A DNA stretch of 64,000 nucleotides from Actinophytocola algeriensis (GTDB taxonomy: Bacteria > Actinomycetota > Actinomycetes > Mycobacteriales > Pseudonocardiaceae). The notes below the pieces were generated by a model that searched no databases, was not told where the DNA came from, and saw only the letters and a list, made by a program, of their open reading frames with translations. Where the stretch lies: contig NZ_JACHJQ010000001.1 of NCBI RefSeq assembly GCF_014203735.1, positions 186,001-250,000 on the forward strand, read 5' to 3'. Position 1 is the stretch's first letter. Every line of letters starts with the position of its first letter. Below, piece after piece: positions 63,658 through 64,000 of the stretch. The translations under genes were made by a program, and so were the position numbers.

Positions 63658-64000
63658 CAGTTGTTGCCTCCGTCCGGGTCGCCGGAGTTCGGGTTCTGGT
63701 CACTGGGTGGTGGCGGTGGTGCCACCGGTGCCTGCACCGGCTGCGGTGCGCTGGGCGGCTGCCCCCAGTCCTGCGGTGGCTGGGGCGGTTGCGGAGCCTG
63801 GTGCGGCTGCGGCGGCGCCACCGGCGGCGGCTGTTGCTGCCAGCCACCCGGCGGGGTCTGCTGCGGCGGCGCGTAGCCCTGCTGCGGTTGCTGCTGGTAC
63901 TGCTGCGGTTGCTGGGGCTGCTGCCAGCCGCCCGGTGGCGTGCCCTGCGGCGGTTGCTGCCACCCACCGGGCGGGGTCTGCTGTGGCGGCGCGTAGCCCT
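63657..64000 (-). CDS. C-terminal Pro/Gln-rich tail of a probable ABC transporter ATPase, truncated by window edge
   Basis: The visible last 113 or so residues are low-complexity: GYAPPQQTPPGGWQQ occurs twice, with further PPGGWQQ and PQQ units, ending SGDPDGGNN. No ATPase motif lies inside the window; the call rests on the coupled permease downstream (TGATG overlap) and on my memory that some actinobacterial ABC ATPases end in such tails. It could instead be another membrane-associated protein. Confidence 0.5.
   Translation of the reverse strand, partial: GYAPPQQTPPGGWQQPPQGTPPGGWQQPQQPQQYQQQPQQGYAPPQQTPPGGWQQQPPPVAPPQPHQAPQPPQPPQDWGQPPSAPQPVQAPVAPPPPPSDQNPNSGDPDGGNN

Noticed and set aside
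63661-63876. Gly/Cys-rich 71-codon plus-strand frame at the right edge
   Set aside because: It is the complement of the Pro/Gln-rich repeat tail of the minus-strand gene.

Overview
The window is high-GC actinobacterial chromosome, most likely from the Pseudonocardiales (Lentzea/Saccharothrix/Amycolatopsis-like; this genus-level guess is an inference). The evidence is a SigR/RsrA zinc redox switch, WhiB1, a fused E2-E1 2-oxoglutarate decarboxylase (Kgd), nickel superoxide dismutase, F420-type LLM oxidoreductases and frequent GTG/TTG starts. No rRNA or tRNA gene and no CRISPR array were seen.

Layout. 1-2543: end of a secreted S8 peptidase, an alpha/beta hydrolase and a lipoprotein. 2968-13401: a block whose order follows the Rv3214-Rv3228 region of Mycobacterium tuberculosis as I recall it (rsgA, aroA, SRAP, sigR, rsrA, pdtaS, whiB1, lipid kinase, membrane protein, GNAT, phosphatase). 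It carries a textbook SigR promoter in front of sigR and a CRP-like box in the whiB1 promoter. 13405-17138: small regulator/enzyme modules (HxlR with an imine-reductase-like enzyme and an LLM oxidoreductase; SRPBCC with TetR) with clear palindromic operators.

17205-30574: a 13.3-kb actinomycete integrative and conjugative element (AICE) inserted in the 3' end of sodN, bounded by a perfect 33-bp direct repeat. The minus-strand backbone is int-xis-rep-hyp-traB-zinc ribbon-XRE-three small genes-Pra-like activator. A divergent DUF5919 regulator with a Nudix (Pif-like) gene and an HD-domain gene follow. The right end carries cargo of much lower GC: DNA methyltransferase, DUF262 ATPase-like protein and HEPN protein in one tight operon. 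This three-gene cassette looks like an uncharacterised restriction or abortive-infection-type defence system and is the most interesting content of the window. The element rebuilds both the last codons of sodN and a terminator hairpin behind it.

30542-39600: sodN/sodX, an RmlC-like epimerase, malic enzyme, a PAS-GGDEF-EAL protein and an OpuC-type compatible-solute ABC importer. 40344-48241: a histidine-utilisation locus (hutR divergent from hutH-orf46-hutU-amidohydrolase-hutF-hutI) in which all steps are translationally coupled. Here a 33-bp repeat is present three times in frame in one gene, with a degenerate copy in another. 48238-51736: two small paralogous membrane proteins, a glycogen-debranching-type glycosidase and an aldo-keto reductase. 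51800-54143: a two-gene operon of unknown function with a frameshift, and a hisN-like pseudogene. 54225-58140: a DUF6104-type gene and kgd. 58811-64000: a fused ABC exporter, an ABC-2-type permease and the C-terminal tail of its probable ATPase. Two families of dispersed intergenic repeats occur, each with two copies tens of kilobases apart in opposite orientation.
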